Source: an uncultured Aeriscardovia sp.
Lineage (GTDB): Bacteria > Actinomycetota > Actinomycetes > Actinomycetales > Bifidobacteriaceae
Reading direction: 5' to 3'
NCBI GenBank assembly: GCA_903789525.1
Contig: CAIFER010000001.1
Span: 248,001-312,000 of the forward strand
DNA length: 64,000 nt
Every line of letters starts with the position of its first letter. Position 1 is the stretch's first letter. Both the position numbers and the translations under genes were made by a program. The notes under the pieces are model-generated. The model was not told the origin of the DNA. It did no database searches and saw only the letters and a list, made by a program, of their open reading frames with translations. Of the stretch, positions 1-8,664 are shown one piece after another.

Positions 1-165
1 TTTTAAGCCTGCATCAGATGCGAGTTCGCGATATGTGGGTGCAAATCCATTATCACGCAGATGCTGGCGAATGGACTCAAGAATCTTCTCTTGGCGGTCC
101 GTGAGTTTTCCACTCTCACTCTTGTTTTTCCTCGATGAGAGATGCCACTGCTGAGTGTTGGACAT
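1..165 (-). CDS. lexA: LexA SOS repressor, N-terminal part (gene runs off the left edge)
   Basis: Only the first 55 codons are present. After a basic, Ser-rich leader of about 19 residues comes LTDRQEKILESIRQHL and then NGFAPTYRELASDAGL, which is the winged-helix DNA-binding start of LexA. The S24 autopeptidase half lies outside the window. LexA represses DNA-damage genes until RecA filaments stimulate its self-cleavage. The ATG at 163-165 is the only plausible start. The divergent intergenic region holds LexA-type palindromes, which supports both the identity and autoregulation. I am confident of the family; nothing can be said about the catalytic residues. Confidence 0.9.
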   Translation of the reverse strand, partial: MSNTQQWHLSSRKNKSESGKLTDRQEKILESIRQHLRDNGFAPTYRELASDAGLK

Positions 166-209
166 GTCGCCTCCTTTTATTTTCAGTTTACTGTTCTACT
201 CGAAATAAT

Positions 210-292
210 CAAACATTTGTTCGAAAAACTCTTGACGAATTCGCTGGACTGGATCACAATAGAACATATGTTCGATACGAACAAATGTTCGA
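210..292. promoter_or_regulatory. Cluster of three LexA (SOS) boxes between lexA and the LysM gene
   Basis: Two perfect GAAC-N4-GTTC palindromes are visible at 262-273 (GAACATATGTTC) and 279-290 (GAACAAATGTTC). They sit on nearly the same face, 17 nt apart start to start. A third, imperfect copy (AAACATTTGTTC) lies at 211-222. The GAAC-N4-GTTC core is the known LexA operator of Gram-positive bacteria including actinobacteria. The position between divergent genes suggests autoregulation of lexA and probable SOS control of the LysM gene. Confidence 0.88.
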
Positions 293-329
293 ATAGATTC
301 GTATCACCGGCAATTAGGAAAGGGGAGCT

Positions 330-698
330 ATGCGGCAGTCAATCAGTCCAACTGGCGAAATGATCGTCGATTTTGGTGAACCTTCACCAGCGCCAGAGCG
401 TCCAGCACATCGCCATGGTTCACTGACAGTACGGCGTTGGGTCAGTATTGCGATCGTATCTTTATCGGTCATCGTGGCGTGTTGTGTTCAGCCGCTTGTT
501 CATGCTCAAACACTTCATGCCAACACTATTGAAACTGCAGTTGTTCAGCCAGGGGAAAGCCTCTGGGGTTATGCACAACGACTCACACCGCGTGGAGGTG
601 ATGTTCGGCAGACCGTTGATTCTCTTCTGGAACTCAATCACTTGAAGGATGGTCGAGTGCAAGCAGGGCAAGTACTGAAAGTCACAGTTCAACATTAA
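330..698 (+). CDS. Membrane-anchored LysM-domain protein
   Basis: This 122-residue protein has a short cytoplasmic N-terminus, one hydrophobic segment at about residues 37-57, and a single C-terminal LysM domain from about residue 71 (VVQPGESLWGYAQRL ... GQVLKVTV). LysM modules bind N-acetylglucosamine in peptidoglycan, so the domain should face the wall. A purine-rich stretch (GGAAAGGGGAG) precedes the ATG at 330; an in-frame ATG at 360 is an alternative. A small LysM protein between lexA and nrdR is a familiar actinobacterial arrangement. The SOS boxes upstream make it a candidate damage-inducible division-delay protein, similar in logic to other small membrane SOS proteins; that role is inference. 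Confidence 0.85.
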   Translation: MRQSISPTGEMIVDFGEPSPAPERPAHRHGSLTVRRWVSIAIVSLSVIVACCVQPLVHAQTLHANTIETAVVQPGESLWGYAQRLTPRGGDVRQTVDSLLELNHLKDGRVQAGQVLKVTVQH

Positions 699-748
699 CT
701 GACAGTTCATGGAGTGTCAGAGAAACAGGGGTGCGCTAATGTGGAAGT

Positions 749-1273
749 ATGAATTGCCCATTCTGCCACTTCAAGGACACGAAGGTCATCGACAGTCGAG
801 CAGGTGAAGACGGACTGTCAATTCGCCGGCGTCGTGAATGCCCACACTGCCATCGGCGCTTCACAACCGTTGAAACGACACTGCTTCTCGTTCAAAAGAG
901 AAACGGGGAGCTGGAGCCGTTCAGTCGGCAAAAGATTATCGATGGCGTAGCAAAGGCGTGTCAGACGCGGCCTATCACGCGTGATCAGCTCAAAGATCTG
1001 GGACGCGAAGTCGAAGAAGACATTCGCGCTCGCGGTGCTGTGGAAGTTCCGAGTAGTGAAATTGGTAAAGCGATCCTGAAGCCGCTGCGGAAGCTTGATC
1101 TCGTCGCGTATATGCGCTTTGCGAGCGTCTATCAAAACTTCAAGAGTCTTGATGACTTTGAGCGGGCGATCCAAGAGCTGCGGGCTTCCGAGCATGTACG
1201 TCAAGGCGAAAGTGGCGACAGCACGGATCCATCACACGGATCGGCTCCTTCACCGCAGTCGTCGCATGAGTAG
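749..1273 (+). CDS. nrdR: NrdR, ribonucleotide reductase transcriptional repressor
   Basis: NrdR senses ATP/dATP and represses ribonucleotide reductase operons. The N-terminal zinc ribbon is complete: C3-x2-C6 and C31-x2-C34 (MNCPFC ... CPHC), with the RRRREC DNA-binding edge. The ATP-cone domain follows at about residues 46-136. At 174 residues it is slightly longer than the usual 150-160 because of a Ser/Asp-rich tail. It lies about 50 nt downstream of the LysM gene on the same strand. No nrd genes are in the window, so its targets are elsewhere. Confidence 0.96.
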   Translation: MNCPFCHFKDTKVIDSRAGEDGLSIRRRRECPHCHRRFTTVETTLLLVQKRNGELEPFSRQKIIDGVAKACQTRPITRDQLKDLGREVEEDIRARGAVEVPSSEIGKAILKPLRKLDLVAYMRFASVYQNFKSLDDFERAIQELRASEHVRQGESGDSTDPSHGSAPSPQSSHE

Positions 1274-1327
1274 GGTCACGTCTTCGCACACTTGCAACTG
1301 AATGCGCGTCCGAAGGCACGAGAGGAG

Positions 1328-3610
1328 TCAGAGTGGAATTTCTTCGCTGTCCCGTTGAGTGCGCACGAGTACGAGCTGCTGTGTTGGGCGTGTGAGTGCA
1401 ACGTAGAGACTTGAAGCTGCAGATAACCTGCTCGGGCCGTTTTCTTCTATTTGGCCAGGCTGCACAATGACGACGGCATCATACTCGAGGCCTTTAATAT
1501 CAAGAGTATTGATGAGATCGATCTGATCGTCCCATTCGTCTTGTTTCTTGAGGCGCTCTTCTTCTTTCTTACCCAGTGATTCGCCAATCGCGTTCCAGAG
1601 CGGTGTAGTGATTCCCATGAGCGTTTCGGGATCAGCAATCACCGCAACACGTCCTGTCCCATCAGAGTTGATGTACGTGCGAGCGAGCTGAACTGTTTCT
1701 TTCACTGCTGCAGGGATGAGATCTTCATCTGAAGCGACGATCGTTCGTTTCACAGAGTTTGGGATATGACGAACTGCATGAACAGTGGAAACAGAAAGAC
1801 CTTGAGAGGCAGCATAGTGATCTGCGACGTGCGCAACTTCTTGAGGGTTGCGGTAATCGATTGTCAACTTCTTGAGTTCCCACTTGTTCTTTCCGAACAC
1901 AGCATCCATCGTGTGGTGCCATTGACGAGTTCCACCGAGGGCGGCGGTCTGTGCGACATCGCCGACGATAGTAAAGGAACGAGAAGGACAACGACGAACG
2001 AGCATCCGCCAATCCATGCGAGTCAGCTCCTGTGCTTCGTCGACCACAATATGTCCGAACGTCCATGAACGATCGTGTGACGCGTGCGAAGCGATACTGT
2101 CGCTATCGGCAGTCCCACTCATCTGCGCTGCCAGATCTTTGGCGTTGACGAGACCGGAGTGAGCAAGTCCGAGTTGCTCGAGCGTTTCTTGTGCGAATTT
2201 CTCTTCTTCGCTCGGACCCTTGTGGACGCCAATACCTGCAGCTGTATTGGGATCTGGGCCGATCAGTTCCATCGCTTCATCGAGGAGTGGAATATCAGAG
2301 ATCGTCCACGGAGCACTCTCAGGCCGATAGAGCGCCTCGACTTCTGCTGAAGAAAGCCACGGTGCTGCGCGGCGAAGGCGACGCGGATGTGACCAAAGAT
2401 TGCGAAGCAGCCATTGGGCTGTCAGAGGCAACCATGCGAGATTGAGCGTGTGCTGAATCGATTGATCCATGCGTAGAAGCGAGCGAACATCATCCATCTG
2501 CCCAGGCGTGAGGTTTTCGTCTGTGGCGGTCTCGTACTGTGCGACGAGTAAATCCAGCATGCGATCGATGAAGGTAACGCGGGCGCGATTGTGCGGTAAA
2601 TGCGTGCGACGGGCAGCAGCCTGTGCAGACAAAATATCTTCTGCCGTCACAGTAAGTTGCACTCCACGGACACGAACAGTTGGTAGATGACGTGGAACAC
2701 GAATGCGATCGTGAATAGCATTTTTAATCATCGTGGCCATGCGGATATCGCCCTTGATGGAGGCGGCAAACGGATCATCGCGATGTGTTGCGTGGATGCC
2801 AGGTAACAACGTTCCAATCGTGCGGGAGAGGACCCCAGTTTCGCCCAATGATGGCAGAACTTGCTCAATATAGTGCAGGAATTCGTTTGATGGCCCAACA
2901 ACGAGTACACCCGAATGGCTTAAGCGCTTGCGATTGGTGTACAGAAGATATGCAGCTCGATGTAGAGCAACAGCAGTCTTGCCGGTTCCCGGTCCGCCTT
3001 GGACAACGATGACGCGATTGAGCGGTTGACGAATAATACGGTCCTGCTCAGCTTGAATCGTGGCGACGATATCGGTCATCTTGCCGGTCCGCCGCTCAGC
3101 TAAGGACGTTAGAAGTGCGCCTTCACCCGTCAGCGTTCCAGAATGCGAAGCGTTCGTGGCTTCTTTGCTCGTGACGTTGAGCACTTCGTCTTCGATGCTG
3201 ACAACTTTACGGAAACTGAGCTGAATGTGACGACGCAGGATGATTCCCATACGGTTTTTGGCTGTCGCCTCATAAAACGGGCGTGCAGCCTGCGCTCGCC
3301 AATCCGTCAAGATCGGTTCGTGGTCCGCAGTCGACATCCCGATACGACCGATATAGCGCGTAGTGCCGTCGTCAGCATTGAGGCGGCCAAAGACGAGCCG
3401 ATCGTCGACTGCTCGCAGTTGAGCCAATCGATCTTCATACATGGCATTGAACGAATCGCGCTCAGCCTGATGGGTAGGAGAGCCCTTTCCGCCTTGTGCG
3501 CGAACAGCTGACAGCCGTGCCCGTGTCTGCGCAGAGAGCTCATCGAGCCGGTGATAAATGCGATCGACGTGCGACTGCTCGTTGCGAATCTGAGATGCGT
3601 ACTCGTTCAT
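1328..3610 (-). CDS. helD: HelD/HelR-family RNA polymerase-recycling helicase-like ATPase
   Basis: About 760 residues with the layout of actinobacterial HelD (class II) proteins. An N-terminal antiparallel coiled coil (NEQSHVDRIYHRLDEL) is followed by a UvrD-like ATPase with Walker A GGPGTGKTAVALHRAAYLL, Walker B HIVVDEAQE, the motif III-like IVGDVAQTA and motif VI YVALTRPTQQLVLV. These proteins pry stalled RNA polymerase off DNA; the Streptomyces relative HelR also displaces rifampicin. I chose the ATG at 3610 (MNEYASQIRNEQ) because the homologous coiled coil begins there; a TTG 30 nt upstream extends the frame. The gene is convergent with nrdR and divergent from the dcw cluster. Confidence 0.85.
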   Translation of the reverse strand: MNEYASQIRNEQSHVDRIYHRLDELSAQTRARLSAVRAQGGKGSPTHQAERDSFNAMYEDRLAQLRAVDDRLVFGRLNADDGTTRYIGRIGMSTADHEPILTDWRAQAARPFYEATAKNRMGIILRRHIQLSFRKVVSIEDEVLNVTSKEATNASHSGTLTGEGALLTSLAERRTGKMTDIVATIQAEQDRIIRQPLNRVIVVQGGPGTGKTAVALHRAAYLLYTNRKRLSHSGVLVVGPSNEFLHYIEQVLPSLGETGVLSRTIGTLLPGIHATHRDDPFAASIKGDIRMATMIKNAIHDRIRVPRHLPTVRVRGVQLTVTAEDILSAQAAARRTHLPHNRARVTFIDRMLDLLVAQYETATDENLTPGQMDDVRSLLRMDQSIQHTLNLAWLPLTAQWLLRNLWSHPRRLRRAAPWLSSAEVEALYRPESAPWTISDIPLLDEAMELIGPDPNTAAGIGVHKGPSEEEKFAQETLEQLGLAHSGLVNAKDLAAQMSGTADSDSIASHASHDRSWTFGHIVVDEAQELTRMDWRMLVRRCPSRSFTIVGDVAQTAALGGTRQWHHTMDAVFGKNKWELKKLTIDYRNPQEVAHVADHYAASQGLSVSTVHAVRHIPNSVKRTIVASDEDLIPAAVKETVQLARTYINSDGTGRVAVIADPETLMGITTPLWNAIGESLGKKEEERLKKQDEWDDQIDLINTLDIKGLEYDAVVIVQPGQIEENGPSRLSAASSLYVALTRPTQQLVLVRTQRDSEEIPL

Positions 3611-3696
3611 GACGTGACCCCGTTTCTGGAAAGCACTCAATTTTATCTCTCTGGCAAGCCGAGTGGAGGGTGAACAAATCCACCAAACAACCGAGA

Positions 3697-3741
3697 TGGG
3701 AACAATGGGGTGAGAAATGGGTGAGAGTGGAGTAAAGTGGA
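3697..3741 (+). promoter_or_regulatory. MraZ-box-like direct repeats upstream of mraZ
   Basis: TGGG/TGGA pentamers recur at 3697, 3706, 3718, 3728 and 3738, with another TGGA at 3664, so spacing is about one helical turn. MraZ proteins bind TGGG-type repeats with roughly 10-nt spacing in the mraZ promoter of several bacteria. The array ends 28 nt before the mraZ ATG. It is a strong candidate for the autoregulatory operator of the whole dcw cluster. Confidence 0.7.
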
Positions 3742-3768
3742 TATCGATCGCGGCAAGAGGAGGTATCT

Positions 3769-4272
3769 ATGGCTTTGGAAAATAATCAAGCCGTTGATAA
3801 CTCCGAAAACGATTCCGACGATTCTGAACTTCCAGCGCTTCTGCTCGGCACGTATACTCCCCGTCTTGATTCGAAGGGTCGTTTGGCTCTTCCTTCGAAA
3901 TTCCGTTCCCAGTTGGCGGGCGAATTCGTGATTGCTCGTGGTCAGGAACGGTGCCTTTACCTTTTGCCGTCTCGTGAATTCCGTCGTCTTGCCGTGAGTA
4001 TTCAACGAGCACATGTTTCCGATAAGCCGACGCGTGACTACTTGCGTGTGTTTCTCTCGGGTGCCAGTGAAGAAAAGATGGATCGGCAAGGTCGCATTGT
4101 GATTCCGCCGATGCTGCGTGAGTATGCCCATTTACAGCGTGATGTTGCGGTCATTGGCGTAGGAACGCGTGCTGAGGTATGGGATGCGCACGCGTGGAAT
4201 ACGTACTTGGCACAACAGGAAGATCCGTATTCGCAGATCAGCGATGACGTGTTACCGGAGGCTGATCTGTGA
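3769..4272 (+). CDS. mraZ: MraZ, transcriptional regulator of the dcw cluster
   Basis: MraZ is a ring-forming DNA-binding protein of the SpoVT/AbrB fold that controls cell division and wall genes. Both half-domains are visible: TYTPRLDSKGRLALPSKFR at about residues 28-46 and EEKMDRQGRIVIPPMLREY at about 101-119. At 167 residues it exceeds the usual 143-152 because of an acidic 25-residue N-terminal extension (rich in Asn, Asp, Ser, Glu). A strong AAGAGGAGG ribosome site precedes the ATG. Its stop codon overlaps the rsmH start (TGATG), so the two are translationally coupled. Confidence 0.96.
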   Translation: MALENNQAVDNSENDSDDSELPALLLGTYTPRLDSKGRLALPSKFRSQLAGEFVIARGQERCLYLLPSREFRRLAVSIQRAHVSDKPTRDYLRVFLSGASEEKMDRQGRIVIPPMLREYAHLQRDVAVIGVGTRAEVWDAHAWNTYLAQQEDPYSQISDDVLPEADL

Positions 4273-5393
4273 TGGCTCGTCTTTCACATTCCAATCGCAC
4301 ACTGTCGCTGGCACCCGCTGCAGCCGCACACGCTCAAGATATAGAGCGCGCAGTAAAAGAGGCCGGCGTCCACAGCGTTCACGATCCCGTTTTACTCGAT
4401 GAGTGCGTTCGGCTCGTCACTCCTGCGCTGAAGGATGATCATGCGGTGTGCGTGGATTGCACTCTAGGGATGGCCGGGCATTCACTCGCGTTTTTACAGG
4501 CATCGACGCATTTTCACCTGATCGGCATTGATCGCGATGACGAAGCGCTGAAATTTGCCTCCCAGCGACTTGCTGCATTTTCTGATCGCGTCACTTTCGT
4601 CCATTCGTCTTTTGACCAGTTCTCCAGCATCCTGGACGACTTGAACGTCCCACAAGTGAACGCTGTCTTTTTGGACTTAGGTCTCTCGAGCTTGCAAATC
4701 GACGAGAGGGACCGTGGATTCACATATTCTGCCGATGCACCGTTGGATATGCGTATGGACCCGACGACGAAACTGACGGCAGCCGACATCCTTGCAACGT
4801 ATTCCGCCGATCAACTGGAGCGCATTTTCCACGACTACGGGCAAGAGAAATGGGCGCGCAAGATCGCTTGGCGTATTGTTCGCACGCGAGACGAGCATCC
4901 GCTGACGTCGACGAAGCAGCTTGATGAGCTCGTGGACCAGACTGTTCCTCGTAAAGGTCGGCCAGCGGGGGATCCTGCCAAGCGCGTATTCCAGGCATTG
5001 CGCATCGAAGTGAATGGCGAACTCGATGAACTCGCTCACGTGTTCCCGCAGATTCTCGAGCATCTCGCGGTCGGTGGCCGCATTGTTGTAGAGGCGTACC
5101 ATTCGCTCGAAGACAAAATCGTCAAGTCGTTCTTCCGTTTAGGCGATCGCCCAGCTGATATTCCGCAAGGTCTCCCGGTTATTCCTGATGCTTTGCAGCC
5201 ATATCTGGCTGATGTGACGCACGGTGCAATCACAGCAGATCAGGCTGAGCAAGCGCGTAATCCTCGTTCTTCTTCTGTTCGACTGCGAGCGGTTCAACTT
5301 ATCCGTCCCGTTCCTGCACATGCAGCGCGTGATATTCGCGAATGGCTTGCAGTTACAACCCGAGAACGTACAGCTGAAAGAAGGTCACGATGA
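4272..5393 (+). CDS. rsmH: RsmH, 16S rRNA m4C1402 methyltransferase
   Basis: RsmH (MraW) N4-methylates C1402 of 16S rRNA using S-adenosylmethionine. Visible family motifs are HDPVLLDECV, the SAM-binding DCTLGMAGHSLAFL, DLGLSSLQIDERDRGFTY, DMRMDP and the C-terminal AYHSLEDKIVKSFF and RNPRSSSVRLRAVQ. Its 373 residues include an Ala-rich N-terminal extension of about 35 residues over the usual 310-350. The start is ambiguous: GTG at 4269 or ATG at 4272, both in frame. I chose the ATG that overlaps the mraZ stop. The 3' end overlaps ftsL by 4 nt (ATGA). Confidence 0.96.
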   Translation: MARLSHSNRTLSLAPAAAAHAQDIERAVKEAGVHSVHDPVLLDECVRLVTPALKDDHAVCVDCTLGMAGHSLAFLQASTHFHLIGIDRDDEALKFASQRLAAFSDRVTFVHSSFDQFSSILDDLNVPQVNAVFLDLGLSSLQIDERDRGFTYSADAPLDMRMDPTTKLTAADILATYSADQLERIFHDYGQEKWARKIAWRIVRTRDEHPLTSTKQLDELVDQTVPRKGRPAGDPAKRVFQALRIEVNGELDELAHVFPQILEHLAVGGRIVVEAYHSLEDKIVKSFFRLGDRPADIPQGLPVIPDALQPYLADVTHGAITADQAEQARNPRSSSVRLRAVQLIRPVPAHAARDIREWLAVTTRERTAERRSR

Positions 5394-5767
5394 GCCGATC
5401 ACCACGAAAAGTGCGCGTCGCTCACGTTTCTCGACGTGCTCACCCGATGATTTTCTTTTCGGTTGCGATCATCTTCCTGCTGGGTTCGATGCTCGGGTCA
5501 CTGTTCATGCGCACGGCGATGGTTCAGAATTCGTTTACTGTCTCCAAGCTCACTAACCAGATCGGCATGCTCAACCAGGATGTGCAAGATCGGCAAGACA
5601 AGCTCGAGCAGTTGAACGCGCAGCTCCCGGATCGGGCGCAAAAGTTGGGTATGAATACGACTGAGAGTCCGGGCAGCATCGACATCACTCAGAAGGTCGA
5701 TCCCAATCAAGTTCGTCAGGCAGCACAAGCAGCTCCACCAGTAAACAATCCACAGAACAAGAAGTAG
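5390..5767 (+). CDS. ftsL: FtsL-like septum protein
   Basis: This 125-residue bitopic protein sits in the FtsL slot between rsmH and ftsI. It has a basic cytoplasmic start, a transmembrane segment at about residues 20-40, then a heptad-like stretch (FTVSKLTNQIGMLNQDVQDRQDKLEQL) predicted to form the periplasmic coiled coil, and a Gln/Ala/Pro-rich tail. FtsL with FtsB and FtsQ activates the FtsW-FtsI septal synthase. Sequence conservation in this family is low, so the call rests on topology and gene order. It overlaps rsmH by ATGA, implying coupled translation. Confidence 0.85.
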   Translation: MSRSPRKVRVAHVSRRAHPMIFFSVAIIFLLGSMLGSLFMRTAMVQNSFTVSKLTNQIGMLNQDVQDRQDKLEQLNAQLPDRAQKLGMNTTESPGSIDITQKVDPNQVRQAAQAAPPVNNPQNKK

Positions 5768-5777
5768 TGAGGATGAA

Positions 5778-7727
5778 ATGACAGACATCAAGCATTTTCA
5801 GCACGATGACCGCGAGCATTCTCACGACTTTCTCACGGCTATTGCCACGGTTATTGAACAATTCGGTGTGTGGATTCGGGAACATTCCAATCCGATTAAT
5901 ATTTCTTTCGATGTGCACCGTTTGACGCGCCGAGAGCGTGAGACCATCGTTCGCCACCGCAATACGAGCTTTGTACGTCGAACAGGAGTGCTCCTCATCG
6001 TTGCACTCGTCGTTTGTGCATTATGTGTCGGGCAATTGGTTCGCATGCAATTGATCGACGGAGGCGACTACGCACAAGCTGCGACGAACGAGCGCTTGGT
6101 GACGCGGACATTCCCAGCCCGACGTGGTTCAATCGTGGATGCCAATGGTAAAGTGCTCGCGCAGTCAGTAGAGACGTACACTATTTTCGCCGATCAAAAA
6201 GCGGTTGCAGCATTCAAGCCGATTAAGTGCACGGTGTCCACTTCGCAGACGTGCCATGAAATTAATGGACGTCAGGTCACAGCAAAAGGTGCTGAGGGAA
6301 TCGCGGAGTTGCTGTCACCCGTACTGCGCATTGATACACAGACTTTGAAGAAAGAGCTGACAGGAACATCGCGTTATCGTATTTTGCGCAAGAACGTCAT
6401 TCCGAGTGTCAAGCGCAATATCGATAAACTCCATATTTCTGGTGAGATCGGCGCTCAGCTCACGTCACGGCGGTGCTATCCAGCGGGCGATGTCCTCGGA
6501 CCGGTTCTTGGAGCTGTCGATGCACATGGGACAGGTGTGGCCGGTGTCGAAAAAATGGCGAATGCGGCACTGACCGGTCGAGCAGGATCAGTGACGTATC
6601 AGCGCGGTGGTGACGGACAAGAGATTCCAGGCACTGCATCTACTGCGCGCGCGGCACGCAACGGCGGAACGGTGCACCTCACCATCGATTCGGATGTGCA
6701 GTGGTACGTCGAAAAGGCACTGCGCGACGGTCAGCAAAAGACGCATGCACAGTGGGGTATCGCTATTGTTCAAGATGTGAAAACAGGTCGTCTTCTGGCC
6801 GTAGCTGATACAGATCATGTGCACGGCGGTAGTGCGCAAGCGGCACTGCACCCGTCACGTGCGATGACAACGGTTTTCGAGCCAGGTTCGACCGGAAAGT
6901 TGATTACAGCAGCGAATCTGCTTGACAACAAGATTCACCAGCCAACTGATCAGTTCAGCGTTCCGTACCAGTTCCAGTACAACGGACAGACATATCACGA
7001 TTCTCATGAGCATGGTGTTGAGAATCTGACGCTCGCAGGCATTATTAAGGAGTCGTCCAACGTGGGTGTCGTGATGGCATCGGAAGGCTTATCCAATCAG
7101 AAGCGGTACGACTTCTTGCGTCGTATGGGGATTGGTCAGTATTCGGGCACCGGTTATCCGGGCGAATCACCGGGTATTCTCGCACCAGTCTCGCAATGGA
7201 ATGAGCGCCAGAGGCAGACAATCTTGTTCGGACAGGGCTATGCTGCTTCGGCTTTGCAGATGACGAATGTGGCTGCCACGATTGCAAATGGTGGTGTCCG
7301 TAAGCAGCAATCACTCATCGCGTCGTCCGTCAATTCTGAAGGGAAGAAGACGACTGCACCGTCCGCGTCACAACGCGTGATTTCACCCACCACTTCCCGT
7401 CAACTCTTAAACATGATGGAGTCGGTGACAGATATGTATCACAACTTCGTTAAGGTGCCCGGCTACCGTGTGGCAGGTAAGTCTGGTACCGCTCAGGTGT
7501 CGGATGGCACGAACAAGGCACTGAATCACACAATCGGTGATTGGATTGGCGTTCTCCCAGCAGATCAGCCGCGATTTGCAGTCATGGTCGCCTTCATGGA
7601 TCCTGACCCGATCTACGGTGGCATGTCAGCCGGCCCAGTCATGAGCCAGATCGGTGTGTTCTTGATGCAAAAGTACGCTGTACCGACGTCGAAACCTCGG
7701 ACAGACGCGATTCCGACACAGTGGTGA
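5778..7727 (+). CDS. ftsI: FtsI, septal peptidoglycan transpeptidase (class B PBP)
   Basis: FtsI cross-links septal peptidoglycan. A cytoplasmic N-terminus of about 60 residues leads to a membrane anchor at about 70-86, a dimerisation domain, and the transpeptidase domain. The three catalytic motifs are intact: S371-T-G-K374 (FEPGSTGKLITA), S426-S-N428 (KESSNVGVV) and K568-S-G-T571 (AGKSGTAQV). No PASTA domain is present, and the protein ends shortly after the transpeptidase fold. It starts 10 nt after ftsL behind a GAGGATGA ribosome site and runs in the same operon as ftsW, its partner glycosyltransferase. Confidence 0.96.
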   Translation: MTDIKHFQHDDREHSHDFLTAIATVIEQFGVWIREHSNPINISFDVHRLTRRERETIVRHRNTSFVRRTGVLLIVALVVCALCVGQLVRMQLIDGGDYAQAATNERLVTRTFPARRGSIVDANGKVLAQSVETYTIFADQKAVAAFKPIKCTVSTSQTCHEINGRQVTAKGAEGIAELLSPVLRIDTQTLKKELTGTSRYRILRKNVIPSVKRNIDKLHISGEIGAQLTSRRCYPAGDVLGPVLGAVDAHGTGVAGVEKMANAALTGRAGSVTYQRGGDGQEIPGTASTARAARNGGTVHLTIDSDVQWYVEKALRDGQQKTHAQWGIAIVQDVKTGRLLAVADTDHVHGGSAQAALHPSRAMTTVFEPGSTGKLITAANLLDNKIHQPTDQFSVPYQFQYNGQTYHDSHEHGVENLTLAGIIKESSNVGVVMASEGLSNQKRYDFLRRMGIGQYSGTGYPGESPGILAPVSQWNERQRQTILFGQGYAASALQMTNVAATIANGGVRKQQSLIASSVNSEGKKTTAPSASQRVISPTTSRQLLNMMESVTDMYHNFVKVPGYRVAGKSGTAQVSDGTNKALNHTIGDWIGVLPADQPRFAVMVAFMDPDPIYGGMSAGPVMSQIGVFLMQKYAVPTSKPRTDAIPTQW

Positions 7728-7752
7728 AAGACACAGAAAGCAGGAGGCGAAT

Positions 7753-8664
7753 ATGGCGTCAGATGATATGTCACCGCGCAGAATGACGATCGGCACGTTA
7801 GAGCGTCAATTTAATGCGCAGGCCTCTTCAGATGCGACTGCTGTAACGTTCACATCTGTCCCGACGCGCGTGGCAGAGGTTTCGCCGGGATCGCTGTTCA
7901 TTCCTGCAGGGAAAGAGGTCACCCTTCAGGCTGCTCAGCGTGCCGTGCTCGCCGGTGCCTACGCTGTAGGGCTGTCGACGGATGCCAAATCAGGGATTCC
8001 GGCTTCTGATGAAGATGGCGCGCACACAGTTGAGATTAACGATCACGTACTCGGTATTCCTGTCGTCTTCATTCCTTCGCTCGAGCAAAAAGTCGGCTCG
8101 ATTGCATCGGAAGTCGAAGGTGACCCCTCGCAGCAGACGGCTATTTTCGTCGCTTATGGGCCACAGTCACATGCGATTGCGCACCGATTGGCCCAGCTGC
8201 TACACATGCTGGGGAATCCAGTTGGTGTTCTTGTCGACCGCGGATCACAATCGGTGACCCGTCCGCTTGATCTGACATATCCGCTTGATGGCGCGCACGT
8301 TCAGCACGCATTGGCAATTATGGCTGAAGACGGAGCTTCTGCTGTCACCATCGCTGCCGATGATGCAACGCTTGATCCGTATGCTCTCGATGCGTGTGCA
8401 ATCGATGTTGTGTACGGCGAATCAGGTGCGATGGGATTGCACGGCGCACACTTCAGTTCGCAGACGCATCACGTTCCGGCGATCTCACAATCAGGCGATG
8501 CACACGAGCCGAATCACCATGCTCTGAGTGTGGGGTGGGACAAGATCGATACAGCTGGCAAAATCGCGATCGCTATGGCCACTGCTGCAGGAATCACATC
8601 CGACGCAATCCAGCAAGCTGCGCAAGTGTTTCACGAGTTTGACGGCGACAAAGGGACGAACTGA
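7753..8664 (+). CDS. MurE-like protein lacking the ATP-binding P-loop
   Basis: This 303-residue protein occupies the place where murE normally sits, between ftsI and murF. Its first part resembles a Mur-ligase N-terminal domain (TRVAEVSPGSLFIPAG, then AAQRAVLAGAYAVGL). The stretch that should be GTNGKTTT is instead VAYGPQSHAIAHRLAQLLHM, followed by a MurE-like LGNPVGVLVD, so the ATP site is gone. The C-terminal domain of true ligases is missing or replaced. A full-length MurE is encoded at 51,544-53,253. I infer a degenerate, non-catalytic paralogue, perhaps a scaffold or regulator in wall synthesis; its function is unknown. Confidence 0.7.
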   Translation: MASDDMSPRRMTIGTLERQFNAQASSDATAVTFTSVPTRVAEVSPGSLFIPAGKEVTLQAAQRAVLAGAYAVGLSTDAKSGIPASDEDGAHTVEINDHVLGIPVVFIPSLEQKVGSIASEVEGDPSQQTAIFVAYGPQSHAIAHRLAQLLHMLGNPVGVLVDRGSQSVTRPLDLTYPLDGAHVQHALAIMAEDGASAVTIAADDATLDPYALDACAIDVVYGESGAMGLHGAHFSSQTHHVPAISQSGDAHEPNHHALSVGWDKIDTAGKIAIAMATAAGITSDAIQQAAQVFHEFDGDKGTN

